From: Buchnera aphidicola (Mindarus japonicus)
Lineage (GTDB): Bacteria; Pseudomonadota; Gammaproteobacteria; Enterobacterales; Enterobacteriaceae
NCBI RefSeq assembly: GCF_039393905.1
Contig: NZ_CP135030.1
Coordinates: forward strand, 186,001-250,000
Reading direction: 5' to 3'
DNA length: 64,000 nt
The position numbers and the translations under genes are program-made. Shown piece after piece: positions 21,413 through 31,507 of the stretch (position 1 is its first letter; every line of letters begins with the position of its first letter). Under the pieces are notes generated by a model, which searched no databases, was not told the DNA's origin, and saw only the letters and a program-made list of their open reading frames with translations.

Positions 21413-22344
21413 TTAAATTCTTTCAGCAACTCTGAGAATCGCACTTCTAGATCTTCTATTTTTTATTATTTCATTGATATTTGGAAAAATTCTACTAATT
21501 ATTTTAAAATTATTTTTTTTTATTTTTTTTATTTGATTTTCTGTTATCGGTAAATTTTTTGGAATAAAAAAATGTTGTTTACTATGATTTATAAAAAACT
21601 TTTTCACAATTCGATCTTCTAAAGAATGAAATGATATTATTGACAACCTGCCTTTATGCGATAGTATTTTTAAAGAATCATTTAATATTTTCTTTAGTTC
21701 AGTTAACTCTTGATTTAAATAAATACGAATTGCTTGAAAACTGCATCTAGCAGGATGTTTGGATTTGTTAAAAGGTGTATTTTTTTTTATTAAATCAGAT
21801 AATTCAGTTGTTCTTGTAATTGGAGATATTTTATTTGTTTTTATAATAGCATTTGCAATTTTTTTAGCGTATTTTTCCTCTCCGAATTTTTTTAACACAT
21901 CGGAAATTTTTTTTTCTTTATTTTCTAAAAGCCATTTTGAAGCGGTAATTCCAGAAGTTGGATTCATTCTCATGTCTAAAGGCCCGTCTAACCTAAAAGA
22001 AAATCCTCGTTCTGGATTATTTAGTTGTATAGACGATACACCTAAGTCTAATAGTATTCCATCTACTTTTTTGATTATATTTTCTTTTCTTAAAAGAAAA
22101 ATGATGTTTGAAAATGATCCATGAAAAAATTTAAAACGAGAGTCAGTTATTTTCTTTGCCTCTTGAACAGCAAAAGGATCAACATCTATAGCATATAACT
22201 TTCCTTTTTCACCTATTTTTTTTAATATTTCATTTGAATGCCCGCCACATCCAAAAGTACCATCTATATAAATTCCATTTTTTTTAATATTTAATGATTG
22301 CACTACTTCCTGTAACAATACTGGAATATGTTTTTTTTTTTCAT
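21413..22344 (-). CDS. rsmH: 16S rRNA m4C1402 methyltransferase, start codon in poly(A) frame problem
   Basis: SAM-dependent N4-methylation of C1402 in 16S rRNA. The conserved body is clear: GIYIDGTFGCGGHS (SAM site), LLDLGVSSIQLN, RGFSFRLDGPLDMRMNP, SIISFHSLEDRIVK and RSRSAILRVAE. E. coli begins MENYKHTTVLLDEAVNGLN; here the homologous KKKHIPVLLQEVVQSLN extends upstream of the first in-frame start codon (TTG, 22318). The only ATG, at 22344, is separated from it by 11 A and is out of frame by one; 12 A would give MKKKKHIPVLL and 310 residues (E. coli 313). I give the start as 22344, assuming slippage or a base-call error; without it TTG 22318 yields 301 residues. Confidence 0.9.
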
Positions 22345-22413
22345 ATTTTTTAATTTGTATTAAATGTTTTTTAAAAAAAAATTTATTAATTACTGAGTTT
22401 ATAAAATAAAAAA

Positions 22414-22890
22414 CTAATTTCTGTAAATTCCAATGATTCCAGATCTAGATGTATCAATAATATCAACATATTTTCGAATTAATTCGAGAAAAGAGTTTAT
22501 TTTTTTATTAGAACCAGTGATTTGTATAATATAACCTTTAGTAGTTAAACTAATTATTTTTCCTCTAAATATATCAACAATATCTTTTATTTTTTCTTTT
22601 TTTTTGCAAATATTTCCTATTTTTATTAATATTATTTCTCTTTCAATATAATCATTATCATTAACTTCTGAAACTTTTAGAACGTCAATTAGTTTATGTA
22701 ATTGCTTTCCAATTTGTTCTATAACTTTTTCATCTCCAACAGTTTGTATCGTTAGTTGAGATAAGGAAGGATCTTCTGTCGGTGCTACAGTTAAACTTTC
22801 TATATTATAACCTCTTTGAGAAAAAAGCCCTATAACTCTGGATAGCGAACCAGATTCATTTTCTAATAATATTGATAAAATTCTTCTCAT
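22414..22890 (-). CDS. ilvH: Acetolactate synthase III small (regulatory) subunit
   Basis: Regulatory partner of IlvI that gives valine sensitivity and full activity. It has 158 residues. The N-terminal ACT domain reads [19 protein letters not shown], then [20 protein letters not shown], and a C-terminal domain ends [12 protein letters not shown]. It starts 1 bp after the ilvI stop, so the two are coexpressed. Length and motifs match E. coli IlvH (163). Confidence 0.98.
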   Translation of the reverse strand: MRRILSILLENESGSLSRVIGLFSQRGYNIESLTVAPTEDPSLSQLTIQTVGDEKVIEQIGKQLHKLIDVLKVSEVNDNDYIEREIILIKIGNICKKKEKIKDIVDIFRGKIISLTTKGYIIQITGSNKKINSFLELIRKYVDIIDTSRSGIIGIYRN

Positions 22891-22891
22891 T

Positions 22892-24619
22892 TTAAAAATC
22901 TCTCTTTTTTTCTAATATCATTTCGTTCATCCCCCCCCCTTTAATTTGCATTGGATAAACATGTTCGGAATCACTAGTTAAAATGTCTAAAAATACTAAT
23001 TTTCCTTGATTTAATTGTTTTAATGCTATTTCCATTTTTTCATTTAGTTCTAAAGGATGAGTTATAGCTATCCCGACATGTCCATACGATTCTGATAATT
23101 TAACAAAATTAGGCAAAGCTTGCATGTAGGAATGAGAATGACGTCCAGAATATATCATATCCTGCCATTGTTTGACCATCCCTAATGACTTATTATTAAG
23201 GTTAACAATTAAAATAGGTAATTGATATTGCAAAGCAGTAGATAATTCTTGAATATTCATTTGAATACTGCCATCTCCTGTGATACAAATTACCATTTTT
23301 TTAGGAAAAGCCAATTTTACCCCCAGTGCTGCAGGTAATCCAAATCCCATAGTGCCTAATCCTCCTGAATTAATCCATTGACGAGGGCGATCAAAAGGGT
23401 AATGTAAAGCAGTAAACATTTGATGCTGTCCTACATCTGATGTAATAAAAGCTTTACCTAATGTTTTTTTCCAAATAAGTTCAATAACTTTTTGTGGTTT
23501 AATTACATTTTTATTGTTTTTAGTTTTTTTACTTTTATTTTTTTCTTTCCAGGTATTAATACATTTCCACCAACTTTTAAAAGAATCATTTTCTGTTTTT
23601 GTGTCAGTACTATTTAATTCTTTAATAATTTCTTTTAATACTTTTTTAGCATCTCCAACAATAGGAATATCAGCTAAAACAGTTTTAGAAATTGAAGTAG
23701 GATCAATATCTACATGTAAAATCTTAGCATAAGGACAGTATTTTTTTAAATTATTAGTAGTTCGGTCATCAAATCTTACTCCGATAGCAAAAATTACATC
23801 CGAATTATGCATAGCCATATTAGCATGATAAGTTCCATGCATTCCTAACATACCTAAACTTTGTTCATGAGTTCCTGGAAATGCTCCTAGTCCCATTAAG
23901 GATGTTGTAACAGGAAAATTCAAATTTTCTGCTAAAATTTTTAATTCATTATGACTATTAGAGGTAATAACCCCTCCTCCAGCATAAATAATTGGTTTTT
24001 TTGCTTTTAATAAAGTATGTAACACTCTTTTTATTTGTCTAGTATTTCCTTTAGTTATTGGATTATAAGATCGAATATTAATAGAATTAGGCCAAATATA
24101 TGGTTTTTTGCATTTTTCACCTAGAATATTTTTAGGTATATCGATTACAATGGGTCCTGGTCTTCCACTAGATGCTAGCCAAAATGCTTTTTTAAAAATT
24201 ATGGGAATATCGGAAGTTTTTTGAACTAAAAAACTATGTTTAACAATTGGTCTGGATATTCCTATCATATCGCATTCTTGAAAAGCATCATATCCTATCA
24301 AGTTAGAAGCAACTTGACCAGATATAATGACCATTGGTATTGAATCCATGTAAGCAGTTGCAATACCAGTAATAGCATTAGTAGCTCCTGGTCCAGAGGT
24401 GACTAAAACAACACCTACTTTTCCAGTTGCTCTAGCATAACCATCAGCCATATGAGTTGCACCTTGTTCATGTCTTACTAAAATATGTTCAACACCACCA
24501 ATTGTTTTTAAAGCGTCATAAATATCAAGAACTGCTCCACCAGGATAACCAAAAATAAATTTGATATTTTGATCTATCAAAGATCGTATAACCATTTCTG
24601 CCCCTGATAAAACTGGCAT
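22892..24619 (-). CDS. ilvI: Acetolactate synthase III large (catalytic) subunit
   Basis: ThDP/FAD enzyme making acetolactate or acetohydroxybutyrate, the first common step of valine, leucine and isoleucine synthesis. 575 residues, against 574 in E. coli. The catalytic glutamate is in [21 protein letters not shown] region and the ThDP motif [12 protein letters not shown] are intact. A strong GGAGG ribosome site lies 7 bases before the ATG. Upstream I see no leader peptide or attenuator, and Lrp-type control cannot be judged. In Buchnera branched-chain synthesis is shared with the host, which performs the last transamination. Confidence 0.98.
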   Translation of the reverse strand: MPVLSGAEMVIRSLIDQNIKFIFGYPGGAVLDIYDALKTIGGVEHILVRHEQGATHMADGYARATGKVGVVLVTSGPGATNAITGIATAYMDSIPMVIISGQVASNLIGYDAFQECDMIGISRPIVKHSFLVQKTSDIPIIFKKAFWLASSGRPGPIVIDIPKNILGEKCKKPYIWPNSINIRSYNPITKGNTRQIKRVLHTLLKAKKPIIYAGGGVITSNSHNELKILAENLNFPVTTSLMGLGAFPGTHEQSLGMLGMHGTYHANMAMHNSDVIFAIGVRFDDRTTNNLKKYCPYAKILHVDIDPTSISKTVLADIPIVGDAKKVLKEIIKELNSTDTKTENDSFKSWWKCINTWKEKNKSKKTKNNKNVIKPQKVIELIWKKTLGKAFITSDVGQHQMFTALHYPFDRPRQWINSGGLGTMGFGLPAALGVKLAFPKKMVICITGDGSIQMNIQELSTALQYQLPILIVNLNNKSLGMVKQWQDMIYSGRHSHSYMQALPNFVKLSESYGHVGIAITHPLELNEKMEIALKQLNQGKLVFLDILTSDSEHVYPMQIKGGGMNEMILEKKRDF

Positions 24620-24790
24620 TTTAAACCTCCAAAATTTTTAATCGAAATTTAAAAAAAAAATTAAGAAATTTTATTTTTCTTGCAAAGATTACATCTTTTT
24701 ATATGTTATTTTAAATTTAATAATTTTGTTATTAATACAAAAAAAATTTTTTTATTTTATTAAAAAAATTTATTTTTTACAATATATAAA

Positions 24791-25855
24791 TTATTTGTTA
24801 GTAATTTTCAAAGATGATTTAATTAAGAACTTTTTAAATTTAGGAGAAATCCAAGTATAAAAACCTTTTTTTCTTTTTTGTATTAAACAAACAGCAAGTT
24901 TTTCTTTTAGTATCAATTTTCTAGCCTTTTTAAAACCTAATATTTCAAGTGCTGTATCCCAAGCATCAGCATCTAATGCGTTTTTAGAGATTACAGTTAC
25001 TGATGCTAAATTATTAACAACAGGCATTCCATTAAACGGATTGATTAAATGAGAAATTTTTTTTCTATTAAAGTAATAATAATTTCTGTAATTTCCCGAG
25101 GTACTTATTGATTGGTTTTTTAGTTTAACTAAAATATGAACAGAATTTTTCTTATTGGTTGGTTTTTGAATAGCTATAACTGAAAATTTTTTATGTAAGC
25201 AGTTTTTTCTAGATCTAATGGCTCCACCAACGGAAATTGTATAGTCGGTAATTTTTTTTTTATTTAGTAATTCAGAAATATGATCTACGGTGAAACCTTC
25301 TCCTAAAGTGGAAACGTTTATTTCTAAATTTTTTAAATCTTTGTATAAATATTGATTATTTTTATGATTTATTAGATAAATATGGTTTATACCAGTTTTT
25401 GAAAGAGCAACTTTTATTGCTTTAAATGAAGGAAATTTAAAAGTTGTATTTATACCATTAAATCCCCAAATTTTTATTAATGCACCAATTGTAATATCTA
25501 AAGCACCATATGTTTTTTTACTTATTAAAATTGCTTTTGAAATAATAGTTTTAAAATTTTTAGTAATTAATATGGGTTTATTATGTAAATTAAAATTAAA
25601 TTTTGAAATTACTGAATTTTTACTCCATGTAGATAATTCTTTTTCATCATGATTTAACAAAAGTTGGATATTTTTTTTTAAAATCAGGAAATTTATTTTT
25701 TTTTTATTCTTAAATAGTTGAACTTTCCATGTTGTACCCATGGTATGACCATGTAAGAAAAATAAGCTTTTTTGATTTAAAAAAAAACTTTTTTTTATAT
25801 ATATAAAAAAAATAAAAAAAAATAAAAAAAAAAGAACTAGATTACTTATTTTCAT
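24791..25855 (-). CDS. apbE: FAD:protein FMN transferase (ApbE family)
   Basis: Attaches FMN covalently to threonine/serine of membrane redox proteins such as the Rnf/Nqr subunits. The N-terminal membrane helix (residues about 5-21, LVLFFLFFFIFFIYI) lacks the lipobox cysteine that makes E. coli ApbE a lipoprotein, so this protein looks membrane-anchored by an uncleaved helix. GHTMGTTWKVQLF, LDITIGALIKIWGF, STLGEGFTVDHISELL, SVGGAIRSRK, STSGNYRNYY and NALDADAWDTALEILG match E. coli in order; 354 residues, against 351. A Rnf complex is known in Buchnera, which would explain the retention. Confidence 0.95.
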   Translation of the reverse strand: MKISNLVLFFLFFFIFFIYIKKSFFLNQKSLFFLHGHTMGTTWKVQLFKNKKKINFLILKKNIQLLLNHDEKELSTWSKNSVISKFNFNLHNKPILITKNFKTIISKAILISKKTYGALDITIGALIKIWGFNGINTTFKFPSFKAIKVALSKTGINHIYLINHKNNQYLYKDLKNLEINVSTLGEGFTVDHISELLNKKKITDYTISVGGAIRSRKNCLHKKFSVIAIQKPTNKKNSVHILVKLKNQSISTSGNYRNYYYFNRKKISHLINPFNGMPVVNNLASVTVISKNALDADAWDTALEILGFKKARKLILKEKLAVCLIQKRKKGFYTWISPKFKKFLIKSSLKITNK

Positions 25856-26179
25856 ATTAAAAAACCAAAATAAATATTTTTTGGTATTATCCTAATGCAT
25901 TACAGATATATTTAAATATGTAGATTAATTATAAATCATTTTTGTCTTTAAAACTTTAATTTTTTTAAAAAAAATAATTTTTTTTTAAAAGAAAAATATA
26001 AATTTAAAATAAAAAAAATAATATTTAATTTTTTATTTATATGTTAATAACTCTTTAAATATCTTTCCAAAAGTGTAGGAAAATAATTTTTTAAAAGTAA
26101 TATGTGAAATTAAGGAGAGCAAATTTACTTTATTAAAAAGAATTAAAAAGAATTTAAAAATAAAATTTGAGAATAAAAT
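25856..26179. other. Divergent apbE/degP spacer
   Basis: A 324-bp A/T spacer between divergent apbE and degP. An AAGGAGAG at 26112-26119 resembles a strong ribosome site but no start codon with a usable frame follows it; it lies about 60 bases before the degP ATG. I found no sigma-32 style (CTTGAAA...CCCCAT) or sigma-E style box, although degP is often stress-controlled. Nothing else is recognisable. Confidence 0.5.
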
Positions 26180-27604
26180 ATGAAAAAAATAGCTATTACA
26201 ATGATGATAATAAGTTTTTTATTTCCTAGATTTGGTATGTCTTCAAATAAAAGTTTTTCTTTAATTAAAAAGAATAACATTTCTTCAATTAACGTTCCTA
26301 ACTTATCTTCTATATTAGATAAAGTTATACCTTCAGTAGTAAGTATAGATTCTGAAGTAAAAGCAACAACATTTGATACTGAAAAAAATCAAAACGATAA
26401 ATCTTTATTAAATGATGATGCCTCGTTTTGTCGAAATAAATCTTTATTTTATGAAACACCATTATGTCATGAATGGATAAAAAAAAATCAATTTCCCAAA
26501 ATGATTAAAGTTATAGGTTCAGGAGTAATAATTGATTCTGAAAATAAATATATAGTTACTAATAATCATGTAATTCAAAATACAAATAAGATTCAAGTTA
26601 AATTAAATGATGGACGTGTATATGATGCTCAACTAATTGGACAAGACAATCTTTCGGATATAGCTTTACTTAAGATAAATGATGCCAACAATTTAGTAGC
26701 TATTAAAATGATAGATTCAGATACTTTAAAAATAGGAGATTATACTTTAGCAATTGGAAATCCTTATGGATTAGGAGAAACAGTTACATCCGGAATTATT
26801 TCCGCTTTAGGAAGAAGTGGACTAAATAATAATCATTATGAAAATTTTATTCAAACTGATGCGGCTATAAATAGAGGAAATTCAGGAGGAGCATTAGTAA
26901 ATTTAGAGGGGAAATTAGTTGGAATTAATACCGCTATTTTATCTCCAGATGGAGGAAATATAGGAATTGGTTTTTCTATTCCAACGAATATCATAAAGAA
27001 TATCACAGATCAACTTATTAAATATGGTCATGTCACTCAAGGAGAACTAGGAATAATAGGAACTGAATTAACATTCAATTTAGCAAAGGCAATGAAATTA
27101 AAATTACAAAGAGGAGCTTTTATTAATCAAGTATTTAAAAATTCTTCAGCTGATCAATCAGGAATTAAACCAGGAGATGTTATTATTTCTTTAAATAAAA
27201 AACCAATTTTTACTTTTTCTTCTTTACGTGCTGAAATAGCTTCGTTTCCCGCAAATAGCTTAGTTAAAATAGGTTTAGTGCGTGATGAAAAAATAAAGAT
27301 TATATCAGTTATGTTAAAACCGCATCCAAAAGAAAGAACAGATTCTAAAATTACTAAAAATTTAATTGAAGGTATTGATTTTAGTAATTTTATTATTAAT
27401 AATGAAAAGAGAGTAAAAGTCAGTTTTGTAAAAGTAAATTCTATTGCTTTTCAATTAGGTTTTAAAAAAAATGATATTATTTTATCTATAAATAAAGAAA
27501 AAATTTTTAATCTAATTGATTTAAAAAATATTTTTAAAAAAAATTTTTCAACGTTAGTTTTTGATATTAAAAGAGGAAATAGCAGAATTTATTTGATAGT
27601 TTAG
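26180..27604 (+). CDS. degP: Periplasmic serine protease/chaperone DegP (HtrA)
   Basis: Degrades or refolds misfolded envelope proteins. It has 474 residues, as in E. coli. The signal peptide is MKKIAITMMIISFLFPRFG. The catalytic triad is His130 (IVTNNHVI), Asp160 (NLSDIALLKI) and Ser235 (NRGNSGGALV). The LA-loop cysteines 84 and 96 are kept (CRNKSLFYETPLC), implying disulfide formation is still possible. PDZ1 lies about residues 285-375 and PDZ2 at 395-470. Retention of a periplasmic quality-control protease fits an envelope that still carries exported proteins even though murein genes are lost. Confidence 0.97.
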   Translation: MKKIAITMMIISFLFPRFGMSSNKSFSLIKKNNISSINVPNLSSILDKVIPSVVSIDSEVKATTFDTEKNQNDKSLLNDDASFCRNKSLFYETPLCHEWIKKNQFPKMIKVIGSGVIIDSENKYIVTNNHVIQNTNKIQVKLNDGRVYDAQLIGQDNLSDIALLKINDANNLVAIKMIDSDTLKIGDYTLAIGNPYGLGETVTSGIISALGRSGLNNNHYENFIQTDAAINRGNSGGALVNLEGKLVGINTAILSPDGGNIGIGFSIPTNIIKNITDQLIKYGHVTQGELGIIGTELTFNLAKAMKLKLQRGAFINQVFKNSSADQSGIKPGDVIISLNKKPIFTFSSLRAEIASFPANSLVKIGLVRDEKIKIISVMLKPHPKERTDSKITKNLIEGIDFSNFIINNEKRVKVSFVKVNSIAFQLGFKKNDIILSINKEKIFNLIDLKNIFKKNFSTLVFDIKRGNSRIYLIV

Positions 27605-27619
27605 AAAAAAAATATTTCT

Positions 27620-27660
27620 CCCCTAATTTATTTCTAAATTAGGGGAAGTTTCTTTTTTAT
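27620..27660. terminator. Bidirectional rho-independent terminator between degP and dapD
   Basis: Arms 27620-27630 (CCCCTAATTTA) and 27635-27645 (TAAATTAGGGG) pair perfectly over 11 bp with a TTTC tetraloop, followed by AAGTTTCTTTTTTAT on the plus strand and by GAGAAATATTTTTTTT on the minus strand. It sits between convergent degP and dapD stops and can serve both. It is the only GC-rich-ended hairpin in the intergenic sequence around it. Confidence 0.85.
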
Positions 27661-27694
27661 TTTTTTTATTCTGATATCTTCTGTATAAATTTAT

Positions 27695-28519
27695 TTAATC
27701 TAAATTTCGTAATAATTCGTTAATTTGTACTTTTTTTCTAGTTTTAGAATCTACCTTTTTTACAATTATAGCAGAATATAAACTATATTTATTATCTAAT
27801 GAAGGTAAATTCCCAGGAACTACAACAGATCCTGATGGAATTCTCCCATAAAAAAATTTTCCTGTTTCTCTATCGTATATTTTAGTACTTTGTCCAATAT
27901 ATACTCCCATTGAAATTACAGAATTTTTTTCTACTATAACACCTTCTACTATTTCAGAACGTGCTCCAATAAAGCAGTTGTCTTCAATAATTGTAGGATT
28001 ATTTTGTAAAGGTTCTAAAACACCTCCAATCCCGACACCACCAGATAAATGCACATTTTTTCCTATTTGAGCACATGATCCGACTGTTGCCCAAGTATCA
28101 ATCATTGAATTTTCTCCTATATATGAACCTATATTTATATAGCAAGGCATTAATATTACATTTTTTTCTATAAATGAACCATATCTAACAGTAGCGTTAG
28201 GAACCACCCTTACTTTTTCTTTTTGAAATTTTTCTAAAGAATAATTATGATATCTTAGAGGAATTTTATCGTAATAATTACTATTTGTATTAGGTATTAT
28301 TTTATTTTTTTGAGTGTACAAATATAATAAGACTGCTTTTTTTAACCATTGGTGAGTAATCCATACACCTTCTTTTTTTTCGGAAATTCGAAGTTTTCCG
28401 ATATTAAGTAATTCAATAACACTGTTAATAACATTAATAACTGAGTTTTCTTTTTTTAAAAGTTCGATTTTTTTTTTGTTTTCAAATGTTTCTGTGATAA
28501 TTTTTTCTAGATTTTTCAT
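27695..28519 (-). CDS. dapD: 2,3,4,5-tetrahydropyridine-2,6-dicarboxylate N-succinyltransferase
   Basis: Succinylase step of the lysine/meso-diaminopimelate pathway. It has 274 residues, the same as E. coli. The left-handed beta-helix repeats lie about residues 100-220, including [35 protein letters not shown] and IGGVLEPLQ. In a lineage without murein genes, diaminopimelate would be needed only as lysine precursor for protein and host supply. Confidence 0.97.
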   Translation of the reverse strand: MKNLEKIITETFENKKKIELLKKENSVINVINSVIELLNIGKLRISEKKEGVWITHQWLKKAVLLYLYTQKNKIIPNTNSNYYDKIPLRYHNYSLEKFQKEKVRVVPNATVRYGSFIEKNVILMPCYINIGSYIGENSMIDTWATVGSCAQIGKNVHLSGGVGIGGVLEPLQNNPTIIEDNCFIGARSEIVEGVIVEKNSVISMGVYIGQSTKIYDRETGKFFYGRIPSGSVVVPGNLPSLDNKYSLYSAIIVKKVDSKTRKKVQINELLRNLD

Positions 28520-28660
28520 TTTTTAATAAACCTTAAGATATATATATGAACATAAATTTTTTAAAAGTTTTAAAATTTTATAAAAAATATATTTTTCAAA
28601 AAAATATATTTTTATAACATAAATTGCAAAGATAATTTTTTTGAAATATATTTCATTTTT

Positions 28661-29416
28661 TTATAAAGTTAAAATTTCACATCCTTTATTAGTTACCAAA
28701 ATAGTATGCTCATATTGAGCCGATAAATTTCTATCTTTTGTTTTTACAGTCCATCCATCTTTCATTAATTTTATATTAGGGGAACCAGCATTTACCATCG
28801 GTTCAATTGTAAAAGTCATATTTTCTTTTAATAAAAATTTATAATTTTTATTATAGTAATGAAGGATTTGTGGATCTTCATGAAATTTTTTTCCAATTCC
28901 ATGTCCACAGTAGTCCTTAACTATTGAAAAATCTTTTTTTTCAACATAAGATTGAATAATCTTTCCTATTTTATTTATACATATTTCTGGTTTAACTATT
29001 TTAATAGCTAAATCTAGGCTTTTTTTAGTAACATAACATAATCTCTTTCCTAAAATAGTTGGAGTTCCAACAAAAAACATTTTAGATGCATCTGCATGAT
29101 AAGAATTTTTTATCACAGTTACATCAACATTTACAATATCTCCATCTTTCAATTTTTTTTTATCATTAGGAATTCCATGACATACAACATCATTTACGGA
29201 AATGCAAGTTGATTTTGGAAATCCATTATAACCTAAACAAGCAGGGAATGCTTTCTCTTCATATACTATATAATCATGGCAGATTCGATCTAATTCTCCT
29301 GTAGTTATATTAGGTACAATATATTCTGAAATCATTTTCAAAACATTAGACACTATTTTTCCAGCCTCTTTCATTTTCTTTATTTCTACATTTGTTTTTA
29401 TAAGATTTTTATACAT
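28661..29416 (-). CDS. map: Methionine aminopeptidase
   Basis: Removes the initiator methionine from nascent proteins. The metal ligands are seen in DIVNVDVTVIKNSYHADASKMF (two Asp), GHGIGKKFHEDP (His), FTIEPMV (Glu) and QYEHTILV (Glu). It has 251 residues, against 264 in E. coli, and stops right after CEILTL, having lost the 12-residue C-terminal tail outside the active site. Divergent from rpsB as in E. coli. Confidence 0.97.
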   Translation of the reverse strand: MYKNLIKTNVEIKKMKEAGKIVSNVLKMISEYIVPNITTGELDRICHDYIVYEEKAFPACLGYNGFPKSTCISVNDVVCHGIPNDKKKLKDGDIVNVDVTVIKNSYHADASKMFFVGTPTILGKRLCYVTKKSLDLAIKIVKPEICINKIGKIIQSYVEKKDFSIVKDYCGHGIGKKFHEDPQILHYYNKNYKFLLKENMTFTIEPMVNAGSPNIKLMKDGWTVKTKDRNLSAQYEHTILVTNKGCEILTL

Positions 29417-29675
29417 AAATTTTCCTAATTTTTTTATTATAGAAATTTTTAAATTTACGGTTTTTTTGATATATATAGATTATACTATTAAAAAATAGTA
29501 AAAATTTTAATTTTCTAAAAAGTAAAGAAAGTTTATAAAAACTATAATTTATTTTTTTATTAATAAAAAAATATGTTTAAATGTTTTTAATTTTTATGTA
29601 TTTGTACAATATAAATAAAAAATAAATAGTAAAAAATTATTATTTTTTAGTAAAAAATTTTAAATTGAGGTGATT

Positions 29676-30395
29676 ATGTCAATAGTTTCTATGCGAGATA
29701 TGTTAAAAGCAGGAGTGCATTTTGGTCATCAAACTAGATATTGGAATCCTAAGATGAAACCGTTTATTTTTGGAATACGAAATAAAGTGCACATCATTAA
29801 TTTAGAAAAAACGCTTCCTATGTTTAACACTGTTTTGTTTGAATTAAAAAAAATTGTTTCTAGAAAAGGAAAAATTTTATTTGTTGGAACAAAAAAAGCA
29901 GCTAGTAAAATAGTAAAAGAATCAGCTAATGCTTGCAAGCATTTTTATGTAAATCATCGTTGGTTAGGGGGAATGTTAACTAATTGGAAAACTGTTCGTC
30001 AGTCTATTAAAAATTTAAAAAATTTAGAGATACAATCTAAGGATGGAACTTTTGAAAAATTAACGAAAAAAGAAGTATTAATTAGAAAAAAACAATTAAA
30101 AAAATTAGAAAATAGCTTAGGTGGAATAAAAAATATGGGAGGATTACCCGATTGTTTGTTTGTTATTGATGCTCAACATGAACAAATTTCTATAAAGGAA
30201 GCTAATCACTTAGGTATTCCAGTTTTTGCGATTGTAGATACAAATTCTAGTCCTGATGGAATAAATTTTATTATTCCTGGTAACGATGATGCTATTAGAT
30301 CAATTAAGTTATATTTAGATGCTATTACTACTTTAATTAATGGAATTAACGTTAAAAATAATAAAAATATACGATTTTTTAATAAAGCAAAATAA
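29676..30395 (+). CDS. rpsB: 30S ribosomal protein S2
   Basis: Needed for S1 docking on the small subunit. I chose the ATG at 29676 ([17 protein letters not shown], matching E. coli MATVSMRD) rather than the GTG at 29670, because GAGGTGAT at 29667-29674 is a near-perfect ribosome site that overlaps that GTG and is 5 bases from the ATG. The body is highly conserved ([40 protein letters not shown]). It lacks part of the acidic C-terminal tail. Cotranscribed with tsf. Confidence 0.98.
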   Translation: MSIVSMRDMLKAGVHFGHQTRYWNPKMKPFIFGIRNKVHIINLEKTLPMFNTVLFELKKIVSRKGKILFVGTKKAASKIVKESANACKHFYVNHRWLGGMLTNWKTVRQSIKNLKNLEIQSKDGTFEKLTKKEVLIRKKQLKKLENSLGGIKNMGGLPDCLFVIDAQHEQISIKEANHLGIPVFAIVDTNSSPDGINFIIPGNDDAIRSIKLYLDAITTLINGINVKNNKNIRFFNKAK

Positions 30396-30501
30396 AATTT
30401 TTTTAATACCAACGTAATAATAAAAAATTTTTATTTTTAAAAAATGTTTTTGATTAATTAAATCAATATTATTTAATTTATCAATTAATAAAGGAATAAA
30501 T

Positions 30502-31308
30502 ATGAATAAGGTGGTAGTGAATGCTTCTCTTGTAAAAAAATTAAGAGATAGAACTGGAGCAGGTATTATGGAATGTAAAAATGCTTTAGTTAAAATGGAG
30601 GGAAATTTAGAAAAATCGATTGATTTCCTTAAAACAATTGGTGAAATTAAAGCAGAAAAAAGATCTTTTCATGGAACAAAACAAGGGAAAATTTTTTTAA
30701 AAGTAGAAAATAAAAAAGCTGCAATTTTAGAGCTAAATTGTGAAACTGATTTTGTAGCAAAAGAAAAAAGTTTTCTTTTATTTGGGAGAAAAGTTGTTAA
30801 TGAAATTTTGTTAAAAGAAACAAATGATGTTAATCATATTAATTCGATTTTTCAAAAAGAAATAAAAGAAATGATTTCCAAAGTTGGGGAAAATATTAAA
30901 ATTTATAGAATACATTTTTTAATAGGAAAAAATATAATTAGCTATATGCATCATAATAATACAATAGGAGTAATTTTAAATATTATTTCAGATGAAAGTA
31001 CATTTTCGAAGAATTTAGCAATGCATATTGCTGCTAGCAAACCAAAATATTTAAGTCCGAATATTATTCCTGAAATGATAATTAATAGAGAAAAAAAAAT
31101 TTTTTTAAATTCTTTAAAAAAAATAAATAAGTCAAATGAAATAATTAATAAAATTATACAAGGAAAGATAAATAAATTTAAAAATGAAATTTCTTTAACA
31201 GGACAAAATTTTATTTTTGAACCTAAAAAAACTGTTTCTCAATTACTAAAATCATATAATTCTCAAGTAATTTCTTTTGTAAGGTTTGAAGTTGGAGAAA
31301 TTTTATAA
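30502..31308 (+). CDS. tsf: Translation elongation factor Ts
   Basis: Nucleotide exchange factor for EF-Tu. 268 residues, against 283 in E. coli. The N-terminal domain VVVNASLVKKLRDRTGAGIMECKNAL and the ELNCETDFVAKEKSF segment that contacts EF-Tu are intact; the C-terminal domain ends EVGEIL. Ribosome site AAGGA precedes the ATG. In E. coli tsf is followed by pyrH; here a hairpin and frr follow. Confidence 0.98.
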   Translation: MNKVVVNASLVKKLRDRTGAGIMECKNALVKMEGNLEKSIDFLKTIGEIKAEKRSFHGTKQGKIFLKVENKKAAILELNCETDFVAKEKSFLLFGRKVVNEILLKETNDVNHINSIFQKEIKEMISKVGENIKIYRIHFLIGKNIISYMHHNNTIGVILNIISDESTFSKNLAMHIAASKPKYLSPNIIPEMIINREKKIFLNSLKKINKSNEIINKIIQGKINKFKNEISLTGQNFIFEPKKTVSQLLKSYNSQVISFVRFEVGEIL

Positions 31309-31361
31309 TTTTAGTAAAATTTTAAAAATTAAAATAATAAAATTTTTTAGAAATTAAAAGG

Positions 31362-31400
31362 AACTATTAAAGAGCTATAAACAAAAGTTCTTTAATGGTT
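31362..31400 (+). terminator. Hairpin between tsf and frr, at the vacated pyrH site
   Basis: Arms 31362-31376 (AACTATTAAAGAGCT) and 31386-31400 (AGTTCTTTAATGGTT) pair over 15 bp with two G-T wobbles, around a 9-base loop, followed by TTAAATTT. It ends rpsB-tsf transcription or stabilises its 3' end. UMP kinase gene pyrH, expected here from E. coli and Buchnera order, is absent. Confidence 0.6.
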
Positions 31401-31507
31401 TTAAATTTAGTTATTTATATTTTAAATAAAGTTTATATAAATAATTTTTTTTATAAAAAAATATTTTTTAAAAAATATTATATATAAGAAATATATAAGG
31501 AAAAGTT

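Noticed and set aside
26112..26119. AAGGAGAG upstream of degP as a ribosome site for a leader peptide
   Set aside because: No ATG, GTG or TTG at a suitable distance with a frame of any length.
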